The notes under the pieces were generated by a model. The model saw nothing but the letters and a program-made list of their open reading frames with translations, did no database searches and was not told the origin of the DNA. Of a stretch of 64,000 bases of DNA, positions 22,080 through 33,892 are shown one piece after another. The stretch spans positions 4,273,577 to 4,337,576 of the forward strand of contig NC_084590.1 in assembly GCF_033807715.1 (NCBI RefSeq). The letters are read 5' to 3'. Source of the DNA: Cololabis saira. Its lineage: Eukaryota > Chordata > Actinopteri > Beloniformes > Belonidae. Both the position numbers and the translations under genes were made by a program. The first letter of the stretch is position 1; the number at the start of each line of letters is the position of its first letter.

Positions 22080-23843
22080 CATTTCATTTGCTATCCAAAA
22101 GCACATTTGCTGTATAGGACATAAGTACAGAACTGCTTTCAGCCTGTGGTAAACTGTTTGAGACAGTGAAACTGAGTTCCTGTCAGTGGGGGACTGCATA
22201 TAATATTTTTGTTTGTTTGTTTATTTTATATAAAGCAGTGCCTAGGCAGATTAAAGAAATTGAAAGAGCGACAACCTTCTTTGCACCTTATTAGGCCCAG
22301 GCACAGCTATAGTACGACACAGATCGCACAAAGATTAAAAGATGGATGCTTAGTCAGAAATAACAAGAGATGATTAACCAAGCAATAATCAGTGCATTGT
22401 GGTGCTTTACAGGTTTTGATTAAAGTAAGAGCAGTAAATTAAATATGCATACATTTTGTCTCCAAAATCTGTGGAAAATCTCAGTTGGAATAAGCTTTTA
22501 AATTCCACCATGGGTCTTGATATAAGATGGATTTTCAAGAGTTTATGCCACCACTCTGAACAATATTTGTGACTCCACCAACCACACCACATTTCAGAAT
22601 CATCCCAAATTCATTTCACACTAAATAAAAAAATACACCCATGGTCTGTTTGTGATGGCAGTTATTATCCTACAAAGAGCACATGAACTAATCAGGAAGT
22701 TAACCAGAGGAATAATATTATCTGGTTGAGATTTAAAAAGAATCATATTTGAGTATGCAGAAAAGGACTGATGACTTTAAGAGTCAAGAATGAAGCTGGA
22801 GGAATTTGGTGGTGGAGTTCCAGACAACTATCAACCAGGAGCCGTCTGGTCAGGTCTAAGCATTAAACACAGGTGGTAAGGGTTAAGCACTGAAAACTGT
22901 GTCTGTATATAATGCCTTGGCGAATTGATTTTAATTATTTTCTGACAATTTAGGAATGTCTAATGTAGCATAACCAGTATACTATTTGAAACATTAGCCA
23001 CACACACGACCAGAGAGAACCCTTATCATCCAAACACACTGTTCAGTAAACACACTATGACTTAAACTCCAGGTGTTTGTGGCTCTGCCAAACACACAAA
23101 GCCATGTTGCTAATTAAAGTGATACCATGCTAATCCTGAGGGGGGAATACTTGGATTAGAAGGAGATTTACAACTCAAACCACAGACATGCCTAATCAAT
23201 TTAAAGCCATTATACAATTAATTCACTTTGGTGGAGGGTGGATATAGAACATGCAATAATCTGGCCTCTGGCAGTAATTCTGTGTCTTGATGATCGATCT
23301 GTGTACATATAAACTTATGAGAACCAGAAAGCACCCTACAGTATGTATAGGAAAATAATAAACCAACTGTATTTCCTCTTGAAGCATCAGGTCAATAGAT
23401 TTAGTGGTTTGCTTTATAATTATTGAATGTTAACAACCTCATATTGTGAGGAGTATAAAAGTGCTGCAACATTACAGTAATTCATGAATAGATTTTGGAC
23501 TTTTGTGAGGATGAATTAATGAAGTACCTGGTAACCTTGTAAACCTGATCAGCATGGTAATACACACTGTGAACATCTATGTGATCAGACAGTGAAACCC
23601 AACACTTCAAACAAGTAGTAAAAATCAAATGTCAGATAGTGTCAGTTAAAATGTAATAATTGATCCTTTTTTCCTTTTTTTTTGTCATCCCTTGCCTGTA
23701 TTAGGTATTTATTAACAGTTAAGAAGCTCTGCCCAGAAGTCAATACAGTGGTAACCTACGTAAAAAAAAGGGATGACGGGCAGCCATTGGCTGTGCCAGC
23801 TGCCAATCAAACGTCCATGCCCTAGTTATACATAAAGTCTTTG
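22080..23843. other. No recognised gene
   Basis: AT-rich DNA without long frames, element ends or microsatellites. Confidence 0.5.
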
Positions 23844-23851
23844 CTTTATAC

Positions 23852-24325
23852 CAGTGGTCCTCAACCTTTTTTCAGTGATGTACCCCCTGTGAAATATTTT
23901 TTCAGCCAAGTACCCCCTAACCAGCACAAAGCACTTTTGGTTGTAAAAAAAAGACCTAAAACAGAGCACTGTGCCATCAGTAACTGATTTATGAAACATA
24001 AAAATATTGCTGCTACGCTTCAACCACGACTCCATCGTTGGTCCAAGTGATTGACAGGTGAAGCCAGGTGATTGACAGGTTAGGTGGAACCATCCTGATG
24101 TGGGGGATACTCTGCGGTTTTAGGATAATAAGTTGAATAGCCTACTCCTGAAGATAAAATTCATTTTATGAATTTAGACTTATATTTTCCTCAATTATTT
24201 GTGAAATATTTATTTTTGCATGGATGCTACTTTTTAGATATATGTATATTTTAAAATCTCACGTACCCCCTGGAGTGCCTTCACGTACCCCCAGGGGTAA
24301 GCGTATCCCCATTTGAGAAACACTG
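23852..24325. mobile_element. hAT MITE with 8 bp target duplication
   Basis: Starts CAGTGGTCCTCAACC and ends with the complement of CAGTGTTTCTCAAATG, hAT-type termini. CTTTATAC flanks both sides (23844-23851, 24326-24333). At 474 bp it has no transposase; 'taccccc' motifs recur near both ends. Confidence 0.93.
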
Positions 24326-24333
24326 CTTTATAC

Positions 24334-25103
24334 AACTGTGTGATATTGACTTGCTTTCGGAGTCAGCTCCCAGTGGTCGATCAAGGAACTGCAAATTCCC
24401 CAGTCTCCTGGGTCTACCCAGTCTCACATCAAAATGTGAAATAGCAACGATTGTCCACAGTACATAATGTATTCGTTTCACAATAAGACCTCTCAAATTG
24501 TGACAGGTTCACGTTTTTTTTTTCCTATTATTTTCTATTGGCCTGTAGAAAAGTCATGTGACTGCCCGCAGCTGCCTTGTAAAAATAAAACATGGCGGCC
24601 ATCCTTGTGTTTCTCAGTGGAAAATGCATTATTCTAAGATAGTTTCAAAATATAAAATCGTTTTGACCATATTTTTAGCGAGAAATATACATTGAAATGT
24701 CATAATATTCGTTCAGTTGCCCTATATGATCAATGGTTTGTTAGGTATTACGATGAATCTTTCAGGTCTCGGGATAAAATTGTTACAGTTTTATGTTTTC
24801 TGTCATTGCAATGCTGGTTACTAAGTGCGTTGCTATGGATGAAACCAAGTGGCTTGTATGCTACTTAAATTATTCAGAATAATCAAATAGCATAGAAATA
24901 ATAATAATCTTGTCCGGGTCGACGTACATCCAGGTTGACGTACCTGAAGTCCGGTGCCAAATACCAGGTAATGTTTAGCCAATGCTATTTCAGCCGATCT
25001 CTTTGTACTTTCTAACGCTACTAGACAATGGATCAGATTGAAGACAACAATGCCATATTTCTTGTCGATGTGCTTTTGAATGAGTGTGAGGTAAGCTACT
25101 CTT
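24334..25103. other. Unassigned, with one exon-like frame
   Basis: No named gene. An ATG at 25028 opens 21 codons (MDQIEDNNAIFLV...) that run into GAG|GTAAGC at 25090/25091, a good splice-donor match. It may be a transposon first exon or chance; no partner exon is visible. Confidence 0.25.
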
Positions 25104-25210
25104 AGGGCCAATCCCAATACACCCCCTACTTTCTACCACTAGCCCTCACCCACTACCACTAGCCCTCACTCACTACCACTAGCCCTCACTCACTACCACT
25201 AGCCCTAAAA
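25104..25210 (+). mobile_element. Left end of a CCCAAT-type DNA transposon with 20 bp tandem units
   Basis: GGGCCAATCCCAATACACCC resembles termini of fish ISL2EU/PIF-like elements, from general knowledge. It is followed by three to four units of CACTACCACTAGCCCTCACT. No right end was found, so classification is tentative. A related terminus bounds the element at 49.35-51.2 kb. Confidence 0.4.
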
Positions 25211-25736
25211 ATAAACCCACAGGCATAGGGCCCTTGTAATCTTCCCTAGGGATCAGGACACCACTTGCTACGTCACTGCGTGGTTTACGTTCGGGTACGT
25301 AAGCGACTGCGTAGTTACGTTTGCACATACGTCACACCATATCAGGAAGCCCAGACCTAAAAGCAAGTTTTAATTTCCGCTGTAGCGCTGTTAATATGCC
25401 ACTTTATTAAGTTTTAATATTTTTTCAGGCGTAAAAGTAACCATTAAGATCCCCAACCTGGGCTCAGTTTATCCAAATAACGCCTGTTAAGAAATTTGAT
25501 CCGATGTTTTCGGGGGATATCTAGAGCCACCGGCTCAGGAGCTGATTTATGCTTCCACGTTAAATCGACGCAGAGCTTACGGCGTAGGTTATGCGGCGAC
25601 GCGCACCGTATGCAGCGCGTCACAATCTAATGCAATCCAATACAACAGCTCTGCCGTACAATCTACTTTAAGAAGCTTTTACATTTTCAGTATTTGTTGA
25701 CATTGCAAGCAAGGTGATAATTCTACTTTATGTTTA
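25211..25736. other. No recognised gene
   Basis: Contains CpG-rich stretches ('gcggcgacgcgcaccgtatg') probably internal to the transposon whose end lies at 25104. No coding motif seen. Confidence 0.35.
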
Positions 25737-26230
25737 TTATTGGTGGTGAAGAAGGAGCTGAGTCGAAAGGCGAAGCTCTCGATTTACCGGTCAATCTACG
25801 CACCTACCCTCACCTATGGTCAAGAACTTTGGGTAGTGACCGAAAGGACAAGATCGCGGATACAAGCGGCCGAGATGAGTTTCCTCCGCAGGGTGGCTGG
25901 ACGCTCCCTTAGAGATAGGGTGAGGAGTTCGGTCACCCGGGAGGAGCTCGGAGTTGAGCCGCTGCTCCTTCACATTGAGAGGAGTCAGCTGTGGTGGCTT
26001 GGGAATCTGTACCGGATCCTCCTGGATGCCTCCCTAGGGAGGTGTTCCAGGCATGTCCCTCTGAGAGGGGAAGACCCAGGACACGCTGGAGAGACTATGT
26101 CTCTCGGCTGGCCTGGAAACGCCTCGGACTCCCCTCGGAAGAGCTGGAGGAAGTGTCTGGGGTGAAGGAAGTCTGGGCATCTCTGCTGAGACTGCTGCCC
26201 CCGCGACCCGGTAACGGATAAGCGGCGGAC
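25737..26230 (+). pseudogene. LINE reverse transcriptase C-terminal fragment
   Basis: About 141 codons plus a shifted continuation. Readable motifs are KAKLSIYRSIYAPTLTYGQE, RIQAAEMSFLRRVAG, LGVEPLLLHIERSQL and, after a frameshift, GRPRTRWRDYVSRLAW. This C-terminal module is common in fish LINEs with TGGA tails; I cannot fix the clade with certainty. The 5' end is truncated and a (GGAT)n tail follows. Confidence 0.85.
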
Positions 26231-26271
26231 GATGGATGGATGGATGGATGGATGGATGGATGGATGGATGG
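26231..26271. repeat. (GGAT)n tail
   Basis: About ten GGAT units at the 3' end of the LINE fragment. The hAT element at 26280 inserted just after it. Confidence 0.95.
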
Positions 26272-26864
26272 ATAAGCGGTAGGGGTGTAACAATATATCG
26301 TGCCACGAAATTTCGCGATACAAAAACGTCACAATACGTGTCGTGGAGGTGACAAAGTGTATCGCGATATTGGGTTATTAATTTTTTTTTTTTAATTCTT
26401 TTTTTTTTTTTTTTTACCTTGTCTGCACACATATTATTGATTGATACCATGACGGTAGAAACCAAAAGTGTATATGTGTGCATTATTACTATATTTAATA
26501 TATATACATATATATATACGCACACATATGCGTACACATACATAAATATACACATACAAACCCAGTGTTTTTTTTTTTTGGGGGGGGGGGGGGTGACGAC
26601 CTCCACTGCCAATCCAGGAAGCAGGAACACACGGAGACACACGTCAAGCACTGGAAATCTGCAACAAAAAACCACAAACAAAGCACGAAACCGGCACGGA
26701 GCCAACCAAAACAATAACAGCAATCGACCTAAATCTTGAGATCTGATCGCAGTCTGAGCTAAGCTATCGCTACCGCTACCTAAACCCAAAAACTAGAGAG
26801 CCAGCATGCAGGTGAACAAGCCAGTGTGTATATCTATGTGTGTGTGTGTGTATGTATATGATCA

Positions 26865-26866
<2 letters not shown>

Positions 26867-26929
<63 letters not shown>

Positions 26930-26965
26930 GCATGTGACTAAGTGACTATATGTGTGTGTGTGTGT

Positions 26966-27037
<72 letters not shown>
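26867..27037. repeat. (GT)n microsatellites
   Basis: Two GT runs (about 26867-26924 and 26951-27037) inside the LINE 3' region. Confidence 0.95.
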
Positions 27038-27041
<4 letters not shown>

Positions 27042-27589
27042 AACCAAACAAAGCTCCACCTGAAGTGTATCTATAGTGGGGGAGGGGGGGGAGCAACCCC
27101 GCCACCCGCGAGACCAGAGGCCGACACGGAAGAGCCCGGAACCCAGGCCACCGGCAACCCCACAGAGGGGAGAAGTAGGAGGAGGCAACCCACCGCCTGC
27201 GAGGCCCCCCCCCCCCCCCGGCGGCGGCCGAGGGGGCCCGCGGCGGCGGACCGCGACCCAGGCAATCCCCGGCCACCTGGTCCGGGCCGGACACGCGGCC
27301 AGGAGGCCCTCACCCTTCAGGCCAACGACCCCCACCCGGCAGGGGGCCAGCCTGCCCGGAGAGACAGAGCCGCCCCGGCCGCCGACGCGGGCAGGCGCAC
27401 CCGTCCCCCACGAAAGTGGCCCTCCAAGACCAGAGGGGCGCCCCGCCGCAGAGGCAGCGGGGGGGACCAGAGACGGGCCCGGAGAGAGGGAACCCCCCAA
27501 CAAGGCGACACCCGTGCAGGCCCGACAACGGAGGGCCCCAGACCCAGGCATCCCATTCATTCATCCATTCACCTATCAGATACCTATAC

Positions 27590-27613
27590 TAATAATAATA
27601 TAATATACTATAC

Positions 27614-27672
<59 letters not shown>

Positions 27673-27681
27673 AATAATAAC
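27590..27681. repeat. (AAT)n microsatellite
   Basis: Trinucleotide tract with a few interruptions, between two GC-rich blocks of the LINE. Confidence 0.92.
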
Positions 27682-28707
27682 CATCTTTGTATAATATAAT
27701 ATTCATAAATTATTAAGTTTTGATGTCCTGCCAATGGAGGCTCAAATCCTCCATGGCAGGACCCTTCCATACCGCATTCTCACCGACACAGACATACAAT
27801 CACGCACCGTTTCCCCCTCCCCGGGGGGGTCCAGCACCGCCAGAAGGCACCCCAGGCTGCACGGCGGGTAACCCGACCCACCTGTCCCAGGCCAGTGAGG
27901 GAACGTGGGTGATGTGGGACCCCCTCCCGCCCCTGGTGTTGAGTGCGTGTGATTAATGCCATAAAAACAGGGAGGGGGAGGGCCAAGTATCGATTGACAC
28001 CGACCCCCCCCCTCCCGAACTACGTGTCCTTGTCAAATGTATTTATTAAGTGTTGAATGTGCAGTGTCTATTTTGCTGTTAAAACCGTGAGGCGGGGAGT
28101 GCCGGGCCCCGCGGGACAGTGCCCCCCACGACCCGGACCCCCCGCCCTTCGCCTATGTACGTATGAATCGTCTAGGGGGGGGAAAGAGGGGGAGCGGAGG
28201 CCGAAGCCAGGAAGCAGGACCAGCAAAGCCGGCCCTGGTAAGACACCCGCGTCCCCCCACCGGCCGTCCAGTAGACGGGGGCCGGCCCTCCGAGCCGGGC
28301 CAGGGCCCCACCGTACCTCCAAGGGCGCCCCCGGCGCCGCCGGAGCCCCCAGACGGAGGGGGAAACGGTCCAACATCCTCCCATTCATACTGACAACATA
28401 AGACATAGATACCTGGGAATGGTGCCACCCCGCCGCCGCGCCCGCCCGTGCACCCCCCGGTCAGGGAAGCCCGCTCCCCGGACCCGGCCCCACCCCCCCC
28501 CGAGGCCACCCCGGCGGACACCCCAAGGGTCACGGAGTCCCCACATCCGCAGGGGCACTTGGCCCCCGCCCAGCGACGGAGGACCAAGGCAGCAATGCCC
28601 CCCCAGCGCAGACAGCCACCCCCCACCCAGGCAGGGCCGGGCCCTCCGGGTGGGACCCCCACGTCCACGGCCCAGCCCCCCCCCGGGAGGCCCGGAGGGG
28701 GGCGGAG

Positions 28708-28847
28708 ATCTTTTGACCATTTTACAATATACTGTAACTTACTGGCTATGAAGTAATACTGAAAATTAGGTAATACTAAACCTCCATATTCTTTGGATTT
28801 TTGCAATGTCTTTAAACTAATACGTGGAGGGTTAATAATATTAATCT
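28708..28847 (-). pseudogene. L1-type ORF2 C-terminal fragment
   Basis: Reads INPPRISLK then QKSKEYGGLVLPNFQYYF and ASKLQYIVKW. The GG(L)xLPNxxxYYxAxxL pattern is typical of the region after the RT domain in L1/Tx1 ORF2. It is about 45 residues long; upstream is lost by 5' truncation and downstream the frame enters GC-rich sequence (SKDLRPPPG). Confidence 0.75.
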
Positions 28848-30022
28848 ATTGGGTTGACTAGAAACGCGCATCCGACCGCGACCCGCGGACCAAAATCTTA
28901 CTCCGCTCAGAAGAAACTAGTCCCATTTTGTGGTCCCGTTTTGAGCTCTGAACTTTTACTTATGTAAGGCTGGTGTAGAGTTAAGCCTTACCTTATTAAA
29001 TTAAACCTTTTTCGGGTCGTGAGTAGGATAAACACGGGGACAACTTCTGCTGAGTTCCAGTGTACTTTAATGTCCCTCAACAGTGTAGGATTTTAGAACA
29101 TCAACACAGCACCTAGTGCTGTACTGTGGCGTATCACTCCGCCCAATCTAAAACATACTAATCACTACAGATAAACTGACTAGTGTCATTATAGTCCCTG
29201 ATTTACATCAGAATATAAAGAATATATTTATAAAATAATGAACCCTGAATTACCAAAATAACCTTCTTAACAAAAATAAATCTCCTCTTACACTTATAAG
29301 GTGAGCATGAACTGTTTTATGATGTAAAATTGTATGTATTTATTTACTTTTATTTATTTATTCAATTTTAGTTGTTAAATTAGAAAGAAAAAAGTCAAAT
29401 CATACATGAGAGAAACTATTCAGTTTGTGGCAAAATATTATTACTTGTATGAAACTGAAGATGCATAATGCAAACCTGACATTTACTTTTAGTTAATTTT
29501 GTGGAAAATGGTTGGCCTGGCTTTCTCTTTAAAACTTAAACAGTTATAAAGCATTACAAACTGTAACAATAGGGCAAACACACAGCATTGTTTTGTATTT
29601 TGTGTCTTTCAAATAAAAGACAATTTTTTCCAGTCATATGTTCCTCATTCAAGGTTGTTAAAAAAATACTGCTATAATATCGTATCGTATCGTTATCGTG
29701 ACCTCAATATCGTGTATCATACCGTATCGTGAGATTAGTGTATCGTTACATCCCTAATAAGCGGAGACATCAACTCAGGAAAAAGATTGCTGTAGAAGAG
29801 AAAGCCTTTGAAGATGTCATCACTAAATAAAATGCTGTTGAGGGGGAAGCTGAAAAACTCCCTCCACTTAATTAGCTCTTGACTGAGGACAACTACTCAT
29901 GGCCATGGGAATTTAAGTTAGCATTGACAGACACTGAATACAAAAGTGTTAATGTGCACATCTTGCCATAAATGTAAGACGGTTGACAACACTTTGTGAT
30001 GGATTGCAGGTCGTGATATAGT

Positions 30023-30360
30023 ACAATTCAATTAAATTTTCAATTCAATTCTATTTATATAGCGATTATTATGACAGAAGTTGTCTCTAGGTGCTTTTCA
30101 GACACCCAGAACATGACCCCCGAGCAATTATTACGTAAATATAACATAAACAACGGCAGGTAAAAACTCGCCTAGTGGGAGAAAAACTTTAAACCAAACA
30201 GTGGCAAGGATGACAAAACTCCCCTCTAGGAGGATAGAAACCTTGAGCAGGACCTGGATCATAAGGGAGGATGCTCCCTTATGACTCGGCAGAGCAGGAA
30301 AAGAGAGAACAGACGGAGAGAATGAATAACAGGGAAAGGAGAGACATAGACACAATGACT
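30023..30360 (-). mobile_element. L2-type LINE 3' UTR fragment
   Basis: Starts with AATTC-rich tail units and 'tatttatatagcg', then 'ttgtctctagg', 'cccccgagcaattatta', 'ctagtgggagaaaaac' and 'ccttgagcaggacc', the reverse of the 3' UTR at 17.9-18.15 kb. No coding part remains. Confidence 0.88.
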
Positions 30361-30367
30361 AACTAGC

Positions 30368-30666
30368 AATGCCATAACTTTTGAATGGTTTGACGTAAAG
30401 ACTCGTGGGTGGTGTCATCAAACTCGGTATTGAGTCCTTGAACATAATTGGTGCAAATTAGCCCCGCCCCTTCTTCTGATTGGTCGATATTTGATAGTCC
30501 CTATTTTCTGCCATAACTTTTGAATGGTTTGACATAGAAAGTTGTGGCTGGTGTCATCCACTAAATGTCCAGGCCTGAAGAATCTACATGCAAGTCATAC
30601 AAGCTTCCACTGCAGCCTGAACGTGCACAAGGGTGCGAGGGCCCGTTCATCGCTGCTTGCAGCTTT
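30368..30666. repeat. 140 bp repeat family, copy B
   Basis: About two partial units ('ccataacttttgaatggttt', 'gccccgccccttcttctgat') followed by the shared 3' end CGCTGCTTGCAGCTTT. An internal stretch (about 30555-30630) differs from the other copies. Confidence 0.85.
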
Positions 30667-31194
30667 AATTTTATTTTTATTTTTTAATTTAATACATGCT
30701 TTTAGGGAATACAGTATAGTGTGTTGGGAGTGTATAGTATGTTATAGTATAGTATAGTACAGTGTATAGTGTTTTTGTGTTATGTGCACCAAATAACTTA
30801 CATTTGCTAATAAAGATGATTCTGATTTAATTTTTATGCCTATAGATTCTCATTTTACTTTGCATTAATCTATTCTTTTTTCACAAGCCAAAGAATTAAG
30901 ATGGTGATTACCAAAGACTGTAATTGGTGCGTATATGACAAATAAATTACTTGAACTTGACCTAGTGTTGAATTTTCCTGCACTGCTACACCATGTTAAA
31001 TTCCTACATTGTAATCCATTTGGGAATGAGATGCTGATTGCATGGATGCAGTTGGAGCCCTGCTGCTGTCACAAAAAATACACATTTGTGTTTAATATAT
31101 AAAGTCAATTTCTAAATAAATTGATGCATTTTATTCTTCTGTATTGCCCTTCTTGGGTGGGAATGTGAAGACATATTCTTTGTAACATAAAACA
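30667..31194. other. No recognised gene
   Basis: AT-rich; a run of 'tatagtatagtata' -like units lies near 30715-30770. Nothing coding. Confidence 0.45.
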
Positions 31195-31386
31195 ACACTT
31201 TATTAATTCCCTGATGGAAATTTAGGTTATATAGCAATCACAGTAATCTGAATGAAAAACACAGGAAGTATACAGGTAGAGAGTGAGAGTACAGAAGCCA
31301 AGACAATAAGAATAAAATAAAATGCTGACATAAATGAATAAGAATAGTTGGTCTTTTCAACCTTAACCCAACCCTAACCCTAACCC
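31195..31386 (-). mobile_element. LINE 3'-tail remnant plus telomere-like run
   Basis: 'actttattaattccctgatg' resembles a LINE 3' terminus in reverse. At 31362-31386 there is 'aacccaaccctaaccctaac', about four units of the vertebrate telomere motif on the C-strand, too short to be more than a small interstitial run. Confidence 0.4.
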
Positions 31387-32318
31387 AAAGCATTTCAAAG
31401 CCTAAAGTAATGGCCTGGCTTGCCAGCAGTATTGTAATGTCAGAAGGTGACTCATCCGGTCACTATTTAAACTAAAAACAATAACAAACAAACAAATAAA
31501 AAGCTTCATTGTATAATATGCAAGGCCTTGAAAGTGCTGTCTGAAACTATGCCTGGCATAGCTTGTGTGCATGGCATGAGGAAAATCAAAACTTTGCCAT
31601 ATAGCTAAACCAAATACGTCATGGGAAAGGTCTTGACTTGGAGAGTAACACATGTCAATATAAAGATTTCACATGGCTTCTGCTTTGACATACTGACCTT
31701 TGAACCTTGAAGAGGTTTTTAGCCATCAGACTTTTAGCTCTGCCTTGCTAGTTTATGTTTTTAATGGTGAAACAGCCACTTCATTTAACCTTTTTTAACC
31801 ATATAATGACATAGAATGATGTCAGCTACTATAGTTGTTTAGGAATTAATAATAAACAGTTAATATTAAAAAACATGCCTAATGTCCGTCCATTCAACAA
31901 TGGTCATATATAATGGCTATAATTAAAATAAAATAAAATAAAAATTTATATTTTTAAATGTATATTTCAACAATGAACTAATAGAGGAGAGTGCTTGATA
32001 TAGTCATTGATATAGCCCTTGGTTTCTAACATTCCTCCTGGCTGTGACTGGGATCTGGCAGAAGCCGTGTAAGGCTCACCTGAAATCCTCCCACTGGTGT
32101 TGTGCAAGGAATTAAACTGTTAACCTAGGAGTGGGCTAAATGTCAAAAACTCACAATTTGATTCATTTACATAATTTATATTAAAGCGATTCAGTGCCTT
32201 GTATATTTGGTTGTTAAAATCTTGGCTGTTTTGAATCCATGTCTGATATTAACCAAAGTTACACTGGAAAGACATGTATCTGCAGTGGGTGGAAAAGGAG
32301 AACACCATGACAAAATAA
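31387..32318. other. No recognised gene
   Basis: AT-rich sequence with no recognised frames or repeat ends. Confidence 0.5.
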
Positions 32319-32457
<139 letters not shown>

Positions 32458-32646
32458 AAAAAATATTAATATACAATATATACTAATATACAATACAATT
32501 ATTATTCATCAGCTGTTGACTAATAGACATGTCTGTAGTAACAGCAAAAATAAAAATATTTTAAGAAAGGGATCCTTTTTTGCCTTGAGTCTGCTTACAA
32601 TCTGCTAAATTACATTGACGTTGTATAATGCGACTGTAGTTATGGG

Positions 32647-32871
32647 CAGTGGTGCACACAAGCCGGTACTCGAGGGCCAGTCTACTGCACGTTTTAGATG
32701 TTTCCTGCCTCAACACAACCCTGATAGACAAGGCTGTGTCACCAACAGAGTTGTGTAAACCTTGATGACATGTTGATGACGACCAGTGATTAGAATCAGG
32801 TGTGTAGAAGACAGGGAAACATAAAACATGCAGTAGACCAGCCCTTGAGTACCGGCTTGTGTGCACCCCTG
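32647..32871. mobile_element. Short hAT MITE with 8 bp target duplication
   Basis: Ends CAGTGGTGCACACAAGCC and (complement) CAGGGGTGCACACAAGCC. The arms remain nearly complementary for about 45 bp. GTTATGGG flanks both ends (32639-32646, 32872-32879). 225 bp, no coding. Confidence 0.93.
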
Positions 32872-32879
32872 GTTATGGG

Positions 32880-33888
32880 TGTAGTATATTTATAAAAAGA
32901 AAAAAAGTGTAGTATATTTATTTCACAGGCCTAAACAATGTAAATTAGGTCCTAGATTTAAATGAGCTCTCTGATTGGTTAGAGGGACACATTCACATCC
33001 AATCATCAACATTACTTTCCATAATAGAAACATGGACACAAACACAACTAATATGGTGGACTTTGTGAAAATGTTTGCCTGTTCAGAGTTATGATTTACA
33101 TTAAAATGTAAGTATCAAATTTCATATTCCTCAAACAGCAAACAAAATACATATTGAATGACTAAAATAATTTGAAATCTAACATGACCATCTGTTTTTA
33201 ATTGTCTTTTGTAGATATGTGTATCACCTTTTCATTTTAACAAAAACAGCAGAATGTATCTTTTTTGCAAAAATAAGGATTATTCGATTTTATTATTTTC
33301 CCAAAGTATTTGATTCTTTAACAACAAAAATGATAAAGCTTTTCCATAGTCTTCCAATAAATTGGTTTCTTATTTTTGCTTCTGTCGTGAAAACCCTTTT
33401 CAGAGCTCCACAGCATATTTTCTTTAGGTCCTCTGTTTTTTTTTTTCAAGAGGTGCATTTCCTTGGTGAAGCTTGGGACACTGTGGCTATTGGAACAAGA
33501 TATACTGTATCTCCTGTACTCAGGAGGCTGCCCTAAAGGATGCTTCACTTGGCAGTTAGAGAACAACCATCAGTGTCTCAGTCCCGGAGGCACATTTTCC
33601 TTTATTCCTGCTTCAACACTGCCAGGACTTTCCAGGACTTCCCAGGATCTCCCAGAACCTGCAGAGATGGACGTCAGGTCAAGTGTCCTGGATGAATGAG
33701 GCCTGCCCAGTACATGTGACCTTCAGCAAAGTGGGCTGATCATAGACAAAGATGAAAAAAAACAAACAGTTCAATAAACTATGATGAAATCATATGTATT
33801 TTGATCTACTCATGCTTAAATTGGCTGACAAAGTTGTTTTTTATTTATGTTCATTTATGTATTTCTGAAACAAATTACTAGCAACTTG
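32880..33888. other. No recognised gene
   Basis: AT-rich. A 105-codon plus frame at 33219-33536 lacks motifs; a GC-richer stretch near 33590-33700 has no recognisable exon structure. Confidence 0.4.
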
Positions 33889-33892
33889 TTAA

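Larger units (their letters stand above)
26377..28847 (-). mobile_element. 5'-truncated L1/Tx1-like LINE with GC-rich 3' region
   Basis: On the minus strand it begins with an ORF2 tail (28847-28708), continues through about 1.7 kb of very GC-rich sequence with (AAT)n and (GT)n tracts, and ends in poly-A (T-runs at 26380-26416). ATTGGGTT occurs at 26369-26376 and 28848-28855 and is a likely target duplication. Parts are shared with 45919-47560 and 56437-56880. The many 70-220 codon Pro/Gly/Arg frames inside are composition artefacts. Confidence 0.75.
26280..29756. mobile_element. hAT transposon hosting an L1-like LINE
   Basis: Left end TAGGGGTGTAACAATA; right end is the complement of TAGGGATGTAACGATACAC. 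ATAAGCGG flanks both sides (26272-26279 and 29757-29764), an exact 8 bp duplication. Motifs such as 'tatcgtatcgt' and 'cgcgatac' are subterminal. Without the inserted LINE (26377-28847) it is about 1 kb and has no transposase, so it is non-autonomous. Confidence 0.93.

Noticed and set aside
26034..26789. 251-codon minus-strand frame
   Set aside because: It spans a LINE fragment antisense, a GGAT tail, hAT end and LINE poly-A; a composite of element borders.
26952..27617. Long Pro/Arg/Gly frames on both strands in 26.95-28.8 kb
   Set aside because: They overlap on opposite strands, start in GT repeats and follow the GC-rich composition of a LINE 3' region; no domains.
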